From Xanthobacteraceae bacterium (GTDB taxonomy: Bacteria > Pseudomonadota > Alphaproteobacteria > Rhizobiales > Xanthobacteraceae), in assembly GCA_030037105.1 (NCBI GenBank), contig JASHRY010000202.1:1-34802 (forward strand): a stretch of 34,802 nucleotides of DNA, in the 5' to 3' direction. Positions 17,354-25,010 of this stretch are shown here, in pieces. A model generated the notes under the pieces. The model saw only the letters and a list, made by a program, of their open reading frames with translations. It did no database searches and was not told the DNA's origin. Every line of letters begins with the position of its first letter. Positions within the stretch are counted from its first letter, which is position 1. A program made the translations under genes and the position numbers.

Positions 17354-18076
17354 TTAAAAACTCCCGACGTGCGGGTCGTGCGCCAAGTCGAGGCCGACGA
17401 ATTCATCGAGCAGGCCCTCAAGTTCCTTGGCCGATACTTCGCGAATAATTCTTCCCTTTTGCAGGATCAAAACCCGGTCCGAAAGCTGGCGGATGAAATC
17501 GATTGATTGCTCCACGAGCACGACTGTGATGGCGGCTTCCTTGTGCAAGGACTGAAGCAGGTCGAGAAGCTCGTCGATGATCGACGGCTGCACGCCTTCG
17601 GTCGGCTCGTCCAGCAGCAACAGACGCGGTGCGCCGCAAAGGCATCTGGCAATGGCGAGTAATTGCTGTTCGCCGCCGCTGAGAACGCCGGCATTGCGCC
17701 CGCGCAGAGTGGCAAGTCGAGGAAATCTGTCGAGAACCCCGCGCACATCGCTGTCGTTACGCCCCGCCGCGAAGGCGCCGACGCGCAGATTCTCCAGGAC
17801 GGTGAGTTGCGAAAAAATCTGCCGACCTTGCGGCACATAGCCAAGGCCGAGGCGGGCGCGACGATGCGGGCCAAAGCGCGTAATGTTATTGCCGTCAAGC
17901 ACAATCGATCCCGCGGCAGTCTTGAGATGACCGGCGAGCAGGCGGAGCAGCGTGGTCTTTCCCATTCCGTTATGGCCGAATATGCCGACGAACTCGCCAC
18001 GCGACACTTGCATAGAAATCGCGGTGATGATCGGTATCTGACCGTAGCCGCCGGACAGATCGCTAACCTCCAACAT
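17354..18076 (-). CDS. ABC transporter ATPase, UrtE/LivF type
   Basis: A 240-residue nucleotide-binding protein of the branched-chain amino acid/urea/amide importer family. Walker A GHNGMGKTT (34-42), VPQGRQIF (81-88), signature LSGGEQQ (132-138), Walker B with LDEPTEGVQPSII (155-167). The VPQGRxIF and DEPTEGxQPSII strings are the ones that mark UrtE within this family, better than LivF, which usually has DEPSLGLAP. Last gene of the first transporter operon; its ATG lies 14 bp inside the preceding ATPase gene. A short hairpin (CCCG/CGGG) followed by five T residues overlaps its own 3' end (minus strand, 17375 to 17356) and is a weak candidate terminator. Confidence 0.9.
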   Translation of the reverse strand: MLEVSDLSGGYGQIPIITAISMQVSRGEFVGIFGHNGMGKTTLLRLLAGHLKTAAGSIVLDGNNITRFGPHRRARLGLGYVPQGRQIFSQLTVLENLRVGAFAAGRNDSDVRGVLDRFPRLATLRGRNAGVLSGGEQQLLAIARCLCGAPRLLLLDEPTEGVQPSIIDELLDLLQSLHKEAAITVVLVEQSIDFIRQLSDRVLILQKGRIIREVSAKELEGLLDEFVGLDLAHDPHVGSF

Positions 18077-18806
18077 CGGCCGTCACCATTCGCCTGCCAA
18101 GATAGACGTCGCGAACACTCTGATCCCTCATGACGCGATCGACTTCATCCTCAATCAGGATTTTTCCTCGATGCAACACGGTGACCGTGGACGCAATCAT
18201 CCTGATGAATTGCATATCATGTTCCACGACGATGACCGCGCGCTCGTCGCTGAGCTCTCTAATGAACTTGGCGAGCCTGTCCACTTCCTCGCGCGTCATG
18301 CCGGCCGCCGGTTCGTCAAGCAAAATGAGCTGCGGGTCGCCCGCGGCTACCACAGCCAATTCGACCAGCTGCCGCTGCCCGTGCGCCAATCGCGATACCA
18401 GGACATCGGCGAGGTGCATTATCTTGACGCGAGCCATGAGTTCGCGCGCCGTAATCGCTGCGGCGTCCCGACGGCGGCTCCTGCTGGCCGCGAGCCAAAT
18501 GTTATGAGCCACCGTGAGGCCGCCGAACAGGCTCGGAACCTGCATTTTGATGCCGATACCGCGTTGAGCAATCTCGGCGCTGGAGCGGCCGGCAATCGAC
18601 ACCCCATTGAACAATATGTCCCCCGCGGTGGGGACCAATTGCCCGGTCAGGCACTTGAACAACGTGCTTTTGCCAGCGCCATTGGGGCCGATCACGCATC
18701 GCAGCTCGCGCGGCTTTATGGCGAAGTCGATTCCAGCAAGCACAAGAACGCCGCCAAAACGCATTGTCAGGCCGCGCGTGAGCAAGAGCGGTGCCGGGCT
18801 GCTCAT
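18063..18806 (-). CDS. ABC transporter ATPase, UrtD/LivG type
   Basis: A 247-residue nucleotide-binding protein. Walker A GPNGAGKS (40-47), ABC signature LAHGQRQLVEL (140-150), Walker B LILLDEP (160-166), then the AAGMTREE loop and a VEHDM H-loop. The signature with HGQ in place of the usual SGGQ is of the UrtD kind (LSHGQKQ), which agrees with the UrtE-like partner next door. It lies 21 bp after the second permease gene and overlaps the next ATPase. It would energise uptake together with the UrtE-like subunit as a heterodimer. Confidence 0.9.
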   Translation of the reverse strand: MSSPAPLLLTRGLTMRFGGVLVLAGIDFAIKPRELRCVIGPNGAGKSTLFKCLTGQLVPTAGDILFNGVSIAGRSSAEIAQRGIGIKMQVPSLFGGLTVAHNIWLAASRSRRRDAAAITARELMARVKIMHLADVLVSRLAHGQRQLVELAVVAAGDPQLILLDEPAAGMTREEVDRLAKFIRELSDERAVIVVEHDMQFIRMIASTVTVLHRGKILIEDEVDRVMRDQSVRDVYLGRRMVTADVGG

Positions 18807-18827
18807 CGCTTCACGTTGCGCTTTTCA

Positions 18828-19817
18828 TCAACCTGGCCTCTGTACCCGCCGCGTCCAGTCGATTATCGCCGGCAGGATGCCGCCGGGAACCAACAGGACG
18901 AGCGCAACTAGCACGGCGCCGGAAATCACATTAGGGTCCAAGCCCTGCACGGTGCCAAGCCGCGCGATCATCATCTGCAGCAGAATGCAGCCGATCAGCG
19001 GCCCCATCAGCGTACCCCGACCACCGACCAAAACCCAGATCAGCACTTGCGCGCTCAACGAGAGGCTGAACACGTTGGGGCTGACGAAAACGCAGTTGGC
19101 AAACAGCACGCCCGCAAGGCCGGCGATCGCGCCGGCGACGGCAAAAAGGATCAGTTTATATCGGCGGCTGTCGTAACCCAAAAGTTCAGCGCGTTGCTCG
19201 TTCTCACGGATGGAAACGATCACCTGGCCGAAATGGGTCGCCAGCAGCCACCGGCAGCCGACATAAAGCAACAGCAACGCCGACGCAGCAACAAACCAGA
19301 TATCCTCCGGCGCCAGCTTCACCGACGCATTCCAAGGGATGTTCAGCGGAGGAGTTGCCGGAATGCCGTTGAAGCCGCCGAGAGCAGCCTTTCCGATTTT
19401 GTAAGCGTCGCCGGCCGTGGCGTTGAACAATTTGAACAGTATCAGGGTGATCGTCAGCGTGACGACTCCGACATAGACGTCGCCAAGCCGTCCCCAGAAA
19501 ATGAAATAGCCAACGAGGGCCGCAAAAGCGGCCGCTATTGCAATGGCCAAAGGAACAGCGGCGGTCGTATCACCGAAGTCGATCGCAGCAACTGCATAGG
19601 CATAAGCCCCCAGGCCGAAGAATGCGGTTTGTCCAAAGGACAAAATGCCGCCGAAGCCCCACACCAATCCCAGGCTCAGCGCCAGGATGGCCATGGTCAC
19701 GTAAATCGTAGCGTTGATGACGGAGTACAGATCCAGGTAAAATGGTAAAATGCCGATGAGAGCCGCGCCGCCGAGCACCAGAATGGCGTCTCCGATCGCC
19801 GGAAACTTGCCGATCAT
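18828..19817 (-). CDS. ABC transporter permease, UrtC/LivM type
   Basis: A 329-residue polytopic membrane protein with about ten hydrophobic segments. Characteristic regions are LALSLGLVWGFGGILSFGQTAFFGLGAYAY near the N-terminus and the cytoplasmic loop IRENEQRAELLGYDSRRYKL, which contacts the ATPases in this family, followed by AGALAGLAG-like AGAIAGLAGVLFA. The C-terminal part has VLVGGRGTLMGPLIG. The start overlaps the previous permease stop by 4 bp (ATGA), which indicates coupled translation. It forms the transmembrane pore with the UrtB-like subunit. Confidence 0.9.
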   Translation of the reverse strand: MIGKFPAIGDAILVLGGAALIGILPFYLDLYSVINATIYVTMAILALSLGLVWGFGGILSFGQTAFFGLGAYAYAVAAIDFGDTTAAVPLAIAIAAAFAALVGYFIFWGRLGDVYVGVVTLTITLILFKLFNATAGDAYKIGKAALGGFNGIPATPPLNIPWNASVKLAPEDIWFVAASALLLLYVGCRWLLATHFGQVIVSIRENEQRAELLGYDSRRYKLILFAVAGAIAGLAGVLFANCVFVSPNVFSLSLSAQVLIWVLVGGRGTLMGPLIGCILLQMMIARLGTVQGLDPNVISGAVLVALVLLVPGGILPAIIDWTRRVQRPG

Positions 19818-20680
19818 AACGCACGCCGCAAATATCGTCCCGTAATCCCCTGTGGTAGGACGCGAAGTAGAATGACTGCGGCAATCAGCAAACTCACCTC
19901 ACCGCTCACGGGCGTGAATTCAAAGCTGGCAAGAGAATAGAGAGTCCCGAACAGGATGCCGGCGGACGCAGTACCCGTCAATATCGCCGCCCCGCCGCTG
20001 ATCACGGTGATAAAGGCCTTGGCAAGGTAGGCAACACCCATGGTCGGCAGCACGCCCGAAAGCGGGGCGATCAGGCCGCCGGCAAGACCGCTGAGCGCAG
20101 AGCCGATCCCGAAGGTGGCGGCGTATATGACATTGGGATTGATGCCAAGCGAGGACGCCATCTCGGGATTCTGCATCGTGGCCCGGGCAATGAGCCCGAC
20201 GCGGGTAAATCGCAGCGCGACATATCCGGCCGTCAACAGGCCGGCAGCGGCCAAGATCAAAACAATGTCGTAGACGCTGGTCTGATACGCGCCGATAGTC
20301 CATCCGCCCAGCGGCGCCGACACGCCGCGCGTGGTGTTGCCAAATATCATGGTGACGGCGCCGACCAGAAGCAGGCTGAGGCCCCAGGTCGCCAACATGG
20401 TATCGACCATTCGCCCGTATAGATGCCGAATGATCGTCCGTTCGAGCGCGATTCCAATCGCTCCGACGACTAGCGGCGCCAACACCAATATTGCGAACCA
20501 CAGGTTGATCCCGTGGTTCGCCGAAACGATCACCGTAAAGCCACCCAGCATCAGGAACTCGCCGTGCGCCAGGTTGATGACACGCATCATCCCGAAGATC
20601 ACGGCCAGCCCGATGCTGATAAGCACGAGAGTCGCGACTGCCGCAAGAACCTGAAGGATTATGACAACGACGAGAGCCAC
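19814..20680 (-). CDS. ABC transporter permease, UrtB/LivH type
   Basis: A 288-residue membrane permease. Family marks are IFGMMRVINLAHGEFLMLGG near residues 28-47 and the ATPase-contact loop TRVGLIARATMQNPEMASSLGIN, followed by GSALSGLAGGL. The start codon is GTG at 20680 with AGGA just upstream; no good in-frame ATG precedes it. It begins 19 bp after the stop of the binding-protein gene and overlaps the next permease. The order SBP-B-C-D-E equals the standard urtABCDE layout. Confidence 0.9.
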   Translation of the reverse strand: MALVVVIILQVLAAVATLVLISIGLAVIFGMMRVINLAHGEFLMLGGFTVIVSANHGINLWFAILVLAPLVVGAIGIALERTIIRHLYGRMVDTMLATWGLSLLLVGAVTMIFGNTTRGVSAPLGGWTIGAYQTSVYDIVLILAAAGLLTAGYVALRFTRVGLIARATMQNPEMASSLGINPNVIYAATFGIGSALSGLAGGLIAPLSGVLPTMGVAYLAKAFITVISGGAAILTGTASAGILFGTLYSLASFEFTPVSGEVSLLIAAVILLRVLPQGITGRYLRRAL

Positions 20681-20699
20681 TCGTCCTGCTTTCTTAAGC

Positions 20700-21944
20700 T
20701 CACGTCTTTACGTTGATGACGTACTGCTGATTGTCGTTGGGGTTTTTTATCAGATTGCAGACCGCCGCGGTGTCCGAGGGCGGCTGCTGAGCGAATTTCT
20801 CCGCCACCTTGAAGCTGTGGCCGACCACCTCGCCTATGTACACATCGACAATGGCGTGGTGGGTGGCCGGATCGATGGTGGTCTTCCCGGCGGGTCCGTC
20901 GTAGCTGAGGTGGCTTTCCAGGGCTTCAATGACCTTCATCCGGTCTACACTGTTGGCTTTCTTGACGGCCTCGGCCCAAAGATTGAACCCGTGATAGGTC
21001 ATGAGTGAGAGTTCCTGCAGCAGCGGCGCGGACTCTCCGAAGCGGGCGTGGTAGCGCTTGACGAAATCCCTGTTGAGCGGGGTGTCGATCTCCTGGAAGT
21101 AGGCGTAAGCCGCGGTGAAGCCGTCGCAATCTCCCGGCGCCATGACCAAATGCTCGCCTCCCAAACCGAAGGTGTTCGAGGCGATCAAAATCTTCTTGTT
21201 CATGCCCGTCGCCGCCCATTGCCGGTAGAACGAGATGTGCGACCCGCCCACCAGCGTCGACCACACGAAATCGGGCTTTGCCGCTTCAATCTTTTTGATC
21301 GTCGATCCAAAATCGGTGACATCAAGAGGAAAGAATTCTGAAGCCAGAACTTCACCGCCATTATCTTGAGCGTATTTTTTCACCCATTTCGCACTAATCT
21401 GCCCGAAATTGTAATCGGCGGCCACCGTATAAATCCGCTTGCCCCACTTCTTGATGCAGAACGGGATCAGTTTTTCCAGTGTTTGACCCGGTGTCGTTCC
21501 GGTGCAGAAGAAATTGCGGTCGCAGACTCCGCCTTCGTAAAGGGTGGGATAGAAGAACAGCGTGTTGAACCGTCGCAGGATCGGGCGAATGGCTTCGCGC
21601 GAAGCAGAGGTGATGCAGGCGTGCACGACCGCCACATGCTCCTTGGTCGCCGCCTCGGTAGCGAATTGGGTGTAGAGTTGAATGTTGGATTGCGGATCGT
21701 AGTTGATCAGTTTCACCTTACGGCCGAGCACCCCTCCTGCCGCATTGAGATCGTCCGCAGCCATCGTCATGCAGTTCACCATGGCCCGGCCATAAACGTC
21801 CAGCCCTCCCGACGCATCGAAAATACTGGCGACCTTGATCTCATCGGCGGCGTGTAGATTGCGGATGGACCATGGCCCGATACCAGCGGCGGTACCGGCG
21901 GCAACCGTCTGCACGAAACGCCTTCTGGTGAGTTTCCTTGGCAT
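20700..21944 (-). CDS. Tat-exported substrate-binding protein, UrtA/FmdD type (urea or short-chain amide family)
   Basis: A 414-residue periplasmic binding protein of the Peripla_BP_5/6 type. The N-terminus MPRKLTRRRFVQTVAAGTAA contains a twin-arginine motif (RRRFVQ, 7-12), so export is probably by Tat. Ligand-domain strings such as GVLGRKVKLINYDPQSN, TLYEGGVCDRNFFCTGTTPGQ, AADYNFGQ and FGLGGEHLVMAPGDCDGF are of the UrtA/FmdD/AmiC branch rather than the LivJ branch. These proteins bind urea, formamide or other short amides; the exact ligand is not predictable. The start at 21944 has GGGAGGG just upstream, and longer frames lack this. It is 100 bp downstream of the isochorismatase-family gene and directly upstream of the permeases. 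Confidence 0.9.
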   Translation of the reverse strand: MPRKLTRRRFVQTVAAGTAAGIGPWSIRNLHAADEIKVASIFDASGGLDVYGRAMVNCMTMAADDLNAAGGVLGRKVKLINYDPQSNIQLYTQFATEAATKEHVAVVHACITSASREAIRPILRRFNTLFFYPTLYEGGVCDRNFFCTGTTPGQTLEKLIPFCIKKWGKRIYTVAADYNFGQISAKWVKKYAQDNGGEVLASEFFPLDVTDFGSTIKKIEAAKPDFVWSTLVGGSHISFYRQWAATGMNKKILIASNTFGLGGEHLVMAPGDCDGFTAAYAYFQEIDTPLNRDFVKRYHARFGESAPLLQELSLMTYHGFNLWAEAVKKANSVDRMKVIEALESHLSYDGPAGKTTIDPATHHAIVDVYIGEVVGHSFKVAEKFAQQPPSDTAAVCNLIKNPNDNQQYVINVKT

Positions 21945-22044
21945 ATTTCCCTCCCTGTTCGCGCCGACCGGGCGGCAGACGAACGTACTGTTCCATTGAG
22001 CTTCTCGGTGGCCGCGGTGCGCTGCCGATGCGCGCGGCAACCGT

Positions 22045-22680
22045 CTAAGCAGCGGCAGCCTTGCGGCCCGAGTTCCGCCGAATGAGATCAATCAGGTCGT
22101 TCACGCTGATGATCTTGGCGAAAGCCAAGCCCAACGTGGTAAGTGTCGCCTTCTTGATCTGCTCAACGCTCAGGTCGCCGAGCGGAAAAGTCTCGGTGCC
22201 GTCGCTGACGAAAAACACATGATAGTCGCGCATCGCCGCTTCGCGTGCGGTCGTTTCGCAGCAGATGTTGGTGCAGATGCCGGTCACGATGATCGTGTCG
22301 ATGCCGTTACTGCGGAGGACGAGATCGAGGTCGGTGCCGGTGAACGATCCGTAGCGCGGTTTGTAAAGGAGGATATCGCCCTTCTCGACGTGCACGCCGC
22401 GATGAAGCCTGGCGGTTTCCGACCCTTCCTTGATGTAACCCGCGCGAACCGGCTCGATCAATTCGCCCATGGTGCCAAGGTTAGTGCCGTCGGCACGGGT
22501 GACGTGAAGCGTGTGGATTACCTTGATGCCAGCAGCGCGGCAGGCTGCCGCCAGCCGATTAACCGGCTCCAGCAGCGCAACGCCGTTCGGCGCCGAAAGC
22601 GGCGTACCCTCGACGAATGCATTTTGCATGTCGACATTGACGAGCGCGGTCCGCGACGGAATAAGCTGATAGTCGGCCAT
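22045..22680 (-). CDS. Isochorismatase-family cysteine amidohydrolase (biuret/ureidoacrylate/carbamoyl amidase-like)
   Basis: A 211-residue cysteine hydrolase. The Asp-Lys-Cys triad is visible: D17 in ALVNVDMQNAF, K107 in LLYKPRYGSF and C140 in TGICTNICCETTAREA. The T-N-x-C-C string resembles RutB and related carbamoyl or amide hydrolases; other members hydrolyse biuret, N-carbamoylsarcosine, nicotinamide or isochorismate. With a urea/amide-type transporter downstream, amide or carbamoyl hydrolysis releasing ammonia is the best guess, but the substrate is open. Start ATG 22680 has GGGAGGG about ten bases upstream. It is the first gene of the transport operon proper. Confidence 0.88.
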   Translation of the reverse strand: MADYQLIPSRTALVNVDMQNAFVEGTPLSAPNGVALLEPVNRLAAACRAAGIKVIHTLHVTRADGTNLGTMGELIEPVRAGYIKEGSETARLHRGVHVEKGDILLYKPRYGSFTGTDLDLVLRSNGIDTIIVTGICTNICCETTAREAAMRDYHVFFVSDGTETFPLGDLSVEQIKKATLTTLGLAFAKIISVNDLIDLIRRNSGRKAAAA

Positions 22681-22729
22681 GATTCAATTTCCCTCCCCTG
22701 ACGGCGGATGCAGCGTAACTTCTAAATGA

Positions 22730-22753
22730 AAATATTTCAATCGATATTTAAAT
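22730..22753. promoter_or_regulatory. AT-rich palindromic element upstream of the amidohydrolase operon
   Basis: Two perfect 8-bp palindromes, AAATATTT (22730-22737) and ATTTAAAT (22746-22753), sit 50-73 bp before the amidohydrolase ATG in an otherwise GC-rich sequence. Seen together they form AAATAT-N8-ATATTT. This is a plausible operator for one of the two neighbouring MarR regulators (MarR sites are often AT-rich palindromes) overlapping the operon promoter. A clear -35/-10 pair was not identified. Confidence 0.4.
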
Positions 22754-22856
22754 CACATCCGACTGGCAATCTACCGTTAGGGCAATCGATGGTTGCGGTG
22801 AGCCGCGCGCCCCGAACGAGCACATCCGGCACCGGTCGGGGTGGTCGTTTGCGCCG

Positions 22857-23318
22857 TTAGATCGGCGACCTCGCCTTTCCGCCGGGGTTGCGCCCGTCAA
22901 TGAGCATACTGAGCTTGCTCAGCAGCTCGCGCATCCAGGCATCGCCGTATTGGTCGGCCATGGCTCTTTGATGCCGGTCGACGCTTTTCTTGACGGCGGC
23001 CCAGACGCGCACGCCCTTGTCCGATACAAATATGAGCACACGGCGTCGATCCTCGGGATCAGGTGCGCGATAGACCAAGGCTTCGCTGACCATTCGATCG
23101 ATAATGCGCGTCGCGGTTGGCAAGCTGAGGAGCCCGGCTGCGGCCAGCTCTCCCATCGCCCGGCCCTCGCCATTGGAAAGTAGGTTCAGAATCCGCCAAC
23201 ACTCCAATGGAACGCCGCGTTTTTCCAGTGCAGGAGCAAGGCTGCGGCCGATGTAATCGTTGGCCGCAGCGAGCATATAATCAAGATATTGCGCCTGGTT
23301 GGATCGTCGTGCCGCCAT
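22857..23318 (-). CDS. MarR-family transcriptional regulator (first copy)
   Basis: A 153-residue winged-helix regulator. The helix-turn-helix core is GRAMGELAAAGLLSLPTATRII, followed by the wing VYRAPDPEDRRRVLIFVSDKG with the conserved D-x-R-x-x motif of MarR proteins. ATG 23318 with GAGG upstream is preferred over the open extension to 23459. It lies 176 bp upstream of the amidohydrolase gene on the same strand and is divergent from the AmiC-like gene. In Rhodococcus nitrile hydratase clusters a MarR-type protein (NhhD) works with an AmiC-type sensor (NhhC); the pairing here is similar, so it probably controls the amide-type operon. Confidence 0.85.
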   Translation of the reverse strand: MAARRSNQAQYLDYMLAAANDYIGRSLAPALEKRGVPLECWRILNLLSNGEGRAMGELAAAGLLSLPTATRIIDRMVSEALVYRAPDPEDRRRVLIFVSDKGVRVWAAVKKSVDRHQRAMADQYGDAWMRELLSKLSMLIDGRNPGGKARSPI

Positions 23319-23699
23319 TGTGCCTCGATCTATGAGAAGGGGATAGTTTGATTTGGCAATAACAAAGTCTGCATTGAATGCCCCATCTCCGCCGACAATA
23401 CAAGTCGTCAAGGCGCCGGTGACGCCGGCTTCCGACGGCCTGCCGTAGCCATCCTTCACGTTAAGGCGAACGGGAAAGCGTGATGAAATTTTCGCTGGCG
23501 ATGCAGAGGCCGCCGGCCAGCAATCGAGCCAGCAGAGATCGCCATTTCAGTTCGGCGACCAACGAGAGCGGCGCCGCCGGGTGAAAGGAACACCGCAAAG
23601 TACTCGGCTGCGCCAATAAACGGATGACGGGCAGATGCAGCGTGATATAATGGTCGGTGTTCGGGTAAATTGGCTTGAAACTTGCTTGATTGTCAGGTG
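23319..23699. promoter_or_regulatory. 381-bp divergent control region (MarR / AmiC-like)
   Basis: The region lies between the minus-strand MarR gene and the plus-strand AmiC-like gene. It contains the plus-strand extended -10 promoter described separately (23624-23651) and, near 23340-23365, an AT-rich segment that could hold the MarR promoter. A 33-codon frame at 23483-23584 has no homologue that I know and is not called. Confidence 0.6.
23624..23651 (+). promoter_or_regulatory. Extended -10 promoter of the AmiC-like gene
   Basis: TGATATAAT (23643-23651) is a perfect extended -10 (TGn-TATAAT), with ATGACG as a partial -35 sixteen bases upstream. Transcription would start near 23658, leaving a leader of about 40 bases before ATG 23700. 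It is the strongest sigma-70-like promoter I noticed in the window. Confidence 0.6.
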
Positions 23700-24935
23700 A
23701 TGCAGGCCATTCTGATGCATGAAACGCGCAGAAGTCGGACACGCCCGCGCCGTCAGATGGCCGGGCCGGGCACGATCGAATACGCCCTCGATGAGGACTC
23801 GGTGCTGACGCGCGTTGGCAACTCTGCTGCGGAGTTCCGCATCGGACTGCTGGTGCCATTGCGCGGCCCAATCGGGCTGTTCGGCCCGTCATCGATCAAT
23901 TGCGCGATGCTGGCAGCCAACGAGATCAACGAGCGCGGCGGTATCTTGGGGCGGCGAGTAAAGCTTGTTATCGGCGACGGCGGCGGCCCAACCGGCGATA
24001 TCGTCGCGGAGGCCGAACGGATGATCGCCAAGGAGGGCGTGCAGGCCATCGTCGGATCGCATATCAGTTCCAACAGGCTTGCCTTGGTCAAACGGATCGG
24101 TGGTCGAATTCCATACGTCTACACGACCACCTACGAAGGCGGCCAATACTCATTCGGCGTTTTTGTATGCGGCGAAACCCCGGAGCAGCAGCTACGCCCG
24201 CTGATCCGGTGGCTAGCGCGAAACCGGGCCGTTCGACGATGGTATGTGATCGGCAACGATTATATTTTTCCCCACGTATCGATTGCGCTTGCGAAGCGTT
24301 ATATCGCCGAAGTCGAGGGCCGCGTGGTGGGTGAACAATATGTGTCCTTCTTCGTCGACGACTATCACAGCCACATCGAACGGATCGTGGCGAGCAAAGC
24401 GGATGCGGTCCTGATCTATCTGGTAGGCGAAGACGGCATCACATTTAACCGGCAATTCGCAGCACACGGAGTGGATCGCTCCATCATTCGCGCCGCGCCG
24501 ATCCTGTGCGAGAACATGCTTCTTGGCATCGGCGTCGAATCGACGAGAAATCTGTATTCTGCCGCCGGGTTCACGGAGTGCATGAAAAACGGCAGCGCTA
24601 GTGCATTTCGCAGTGATTATCGCCGTGCCTTCGGCGCCAACTCTCCCATACCCAATCGCTTCGGCGTGTCCTGCTACGACGGGTTGCACTTGCTCTCTGC
24701 TTTGTCGGAGCGCGCCCGCTCGTTGAATCTGTTTAAGCTGCAAGCGGCCGCGGAGGGTACTTCCTTTCGCGGTCCTCGCGGCGAATGCACAATGATAGGC
24801 AATCATTGCAGTGCGGACGTGTATATTACCGAAGCCGTGGGCATGGATATCCGGCCAATTGACGCCGTCGGCACCATCAAGCCTCCAGCTCCGGACTCGG
24901 CCGTTCTGTTTCCGAAAGATCAGGGGACGGCTTGA
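23700..24935 (+). CDS. AmiC/NhhC-like amide-sensing binding protein, no signal peptide
   Basis: A 411-residue type I periplasmic-binding-fold protein. The fold begins FRIGLLVPLRGPIGLFGPSS and continues with INERGGILGRRVKL, RIPYVYTTTYEGG, GETPEQQLRPLIRWLA and RRWYVIGNDYIFP. These strings match my memory of the nitrile-hydratase-cluster branch of the AmiC family. The N-terminus is polar and Arg-rich with no signal peptide, so it should be cytoplasmic, like AmiC, and act as a ligand sensor and not in transport. Start is uncertain (TTG 23682, ATG 23700, ATG 23715 or ATG 23757); all keep the full domain. It is divergent from the MarR gene and has its own strong promoter. No amiR-like antiterminator gene is nearby, which favours a partnership with MarR. 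Confidence 0.82.
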   Translation: MQAILMHETRRSRTRPRRQMAGPGTIEYALDEDSVLTRVGNSAAEFRIGLLVPLRGPIGLFGPSSINCAMLAANEINERGGILGRRVKLVIGDGGGPTGDIVAEAERMIAKEGVQAIVGSHISSNRLALVKRIGGRIPYVYTTTYEGGQYSFGVFVCGETPEQQLRPLIRWLARNRAVRRWYVIGNDYIFPHVSIALAKRYIAEVEGRVVGEQYVSFFVDDYHSHIERIVASKADAVLIYLVGEDGITFNRQFAAHGVDRSIIRAAPILCENMLLGIGVESTRNLYSAAGFTECMKNGSASAFRSDYRRAFGANSPIPNRFGVSCYDGLHLLSALSERARSLNLFKLQAAAEGTSFRGPRGECTMIGNHCSADVYITEAVGMDIRPIDAVGTIKPPAPDSAVLFPKDQGTA

Positions 24936-24978
24936 CCGACCCTGAAAGCCCAACGTGCCATGTCGAATAATATTTTGA

Positions 24979-24997
24979 GGCCGGCTTTTTAACGGCC
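24979..24997. terminator. Hairpin between convergent genes
   Basis: GGCCG (24979-24983) and CGGCC (24993-24997) enclose GCTTTTTAA in the 75-bp gap between the convergent AmiC-like and second MarR genes. The hairpin has only five base pairs and no true T-tract on the plus side; on the minus side a TCAAAATATT stretch follows. It is placed as expected for a bidirectional terminator, but the call is weak. Confidence 0.35.
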
Positions 24998-25010
24998 AAC
25001 CGTCGCGCGC

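Noticed and set aside
23483..23584. 33-codon open frame with a possible ribosome site in the divergent control region
   Set aside because: It lies upstream of the mapped -10 element, has no recognisable sequence, and codon usage gives no support.
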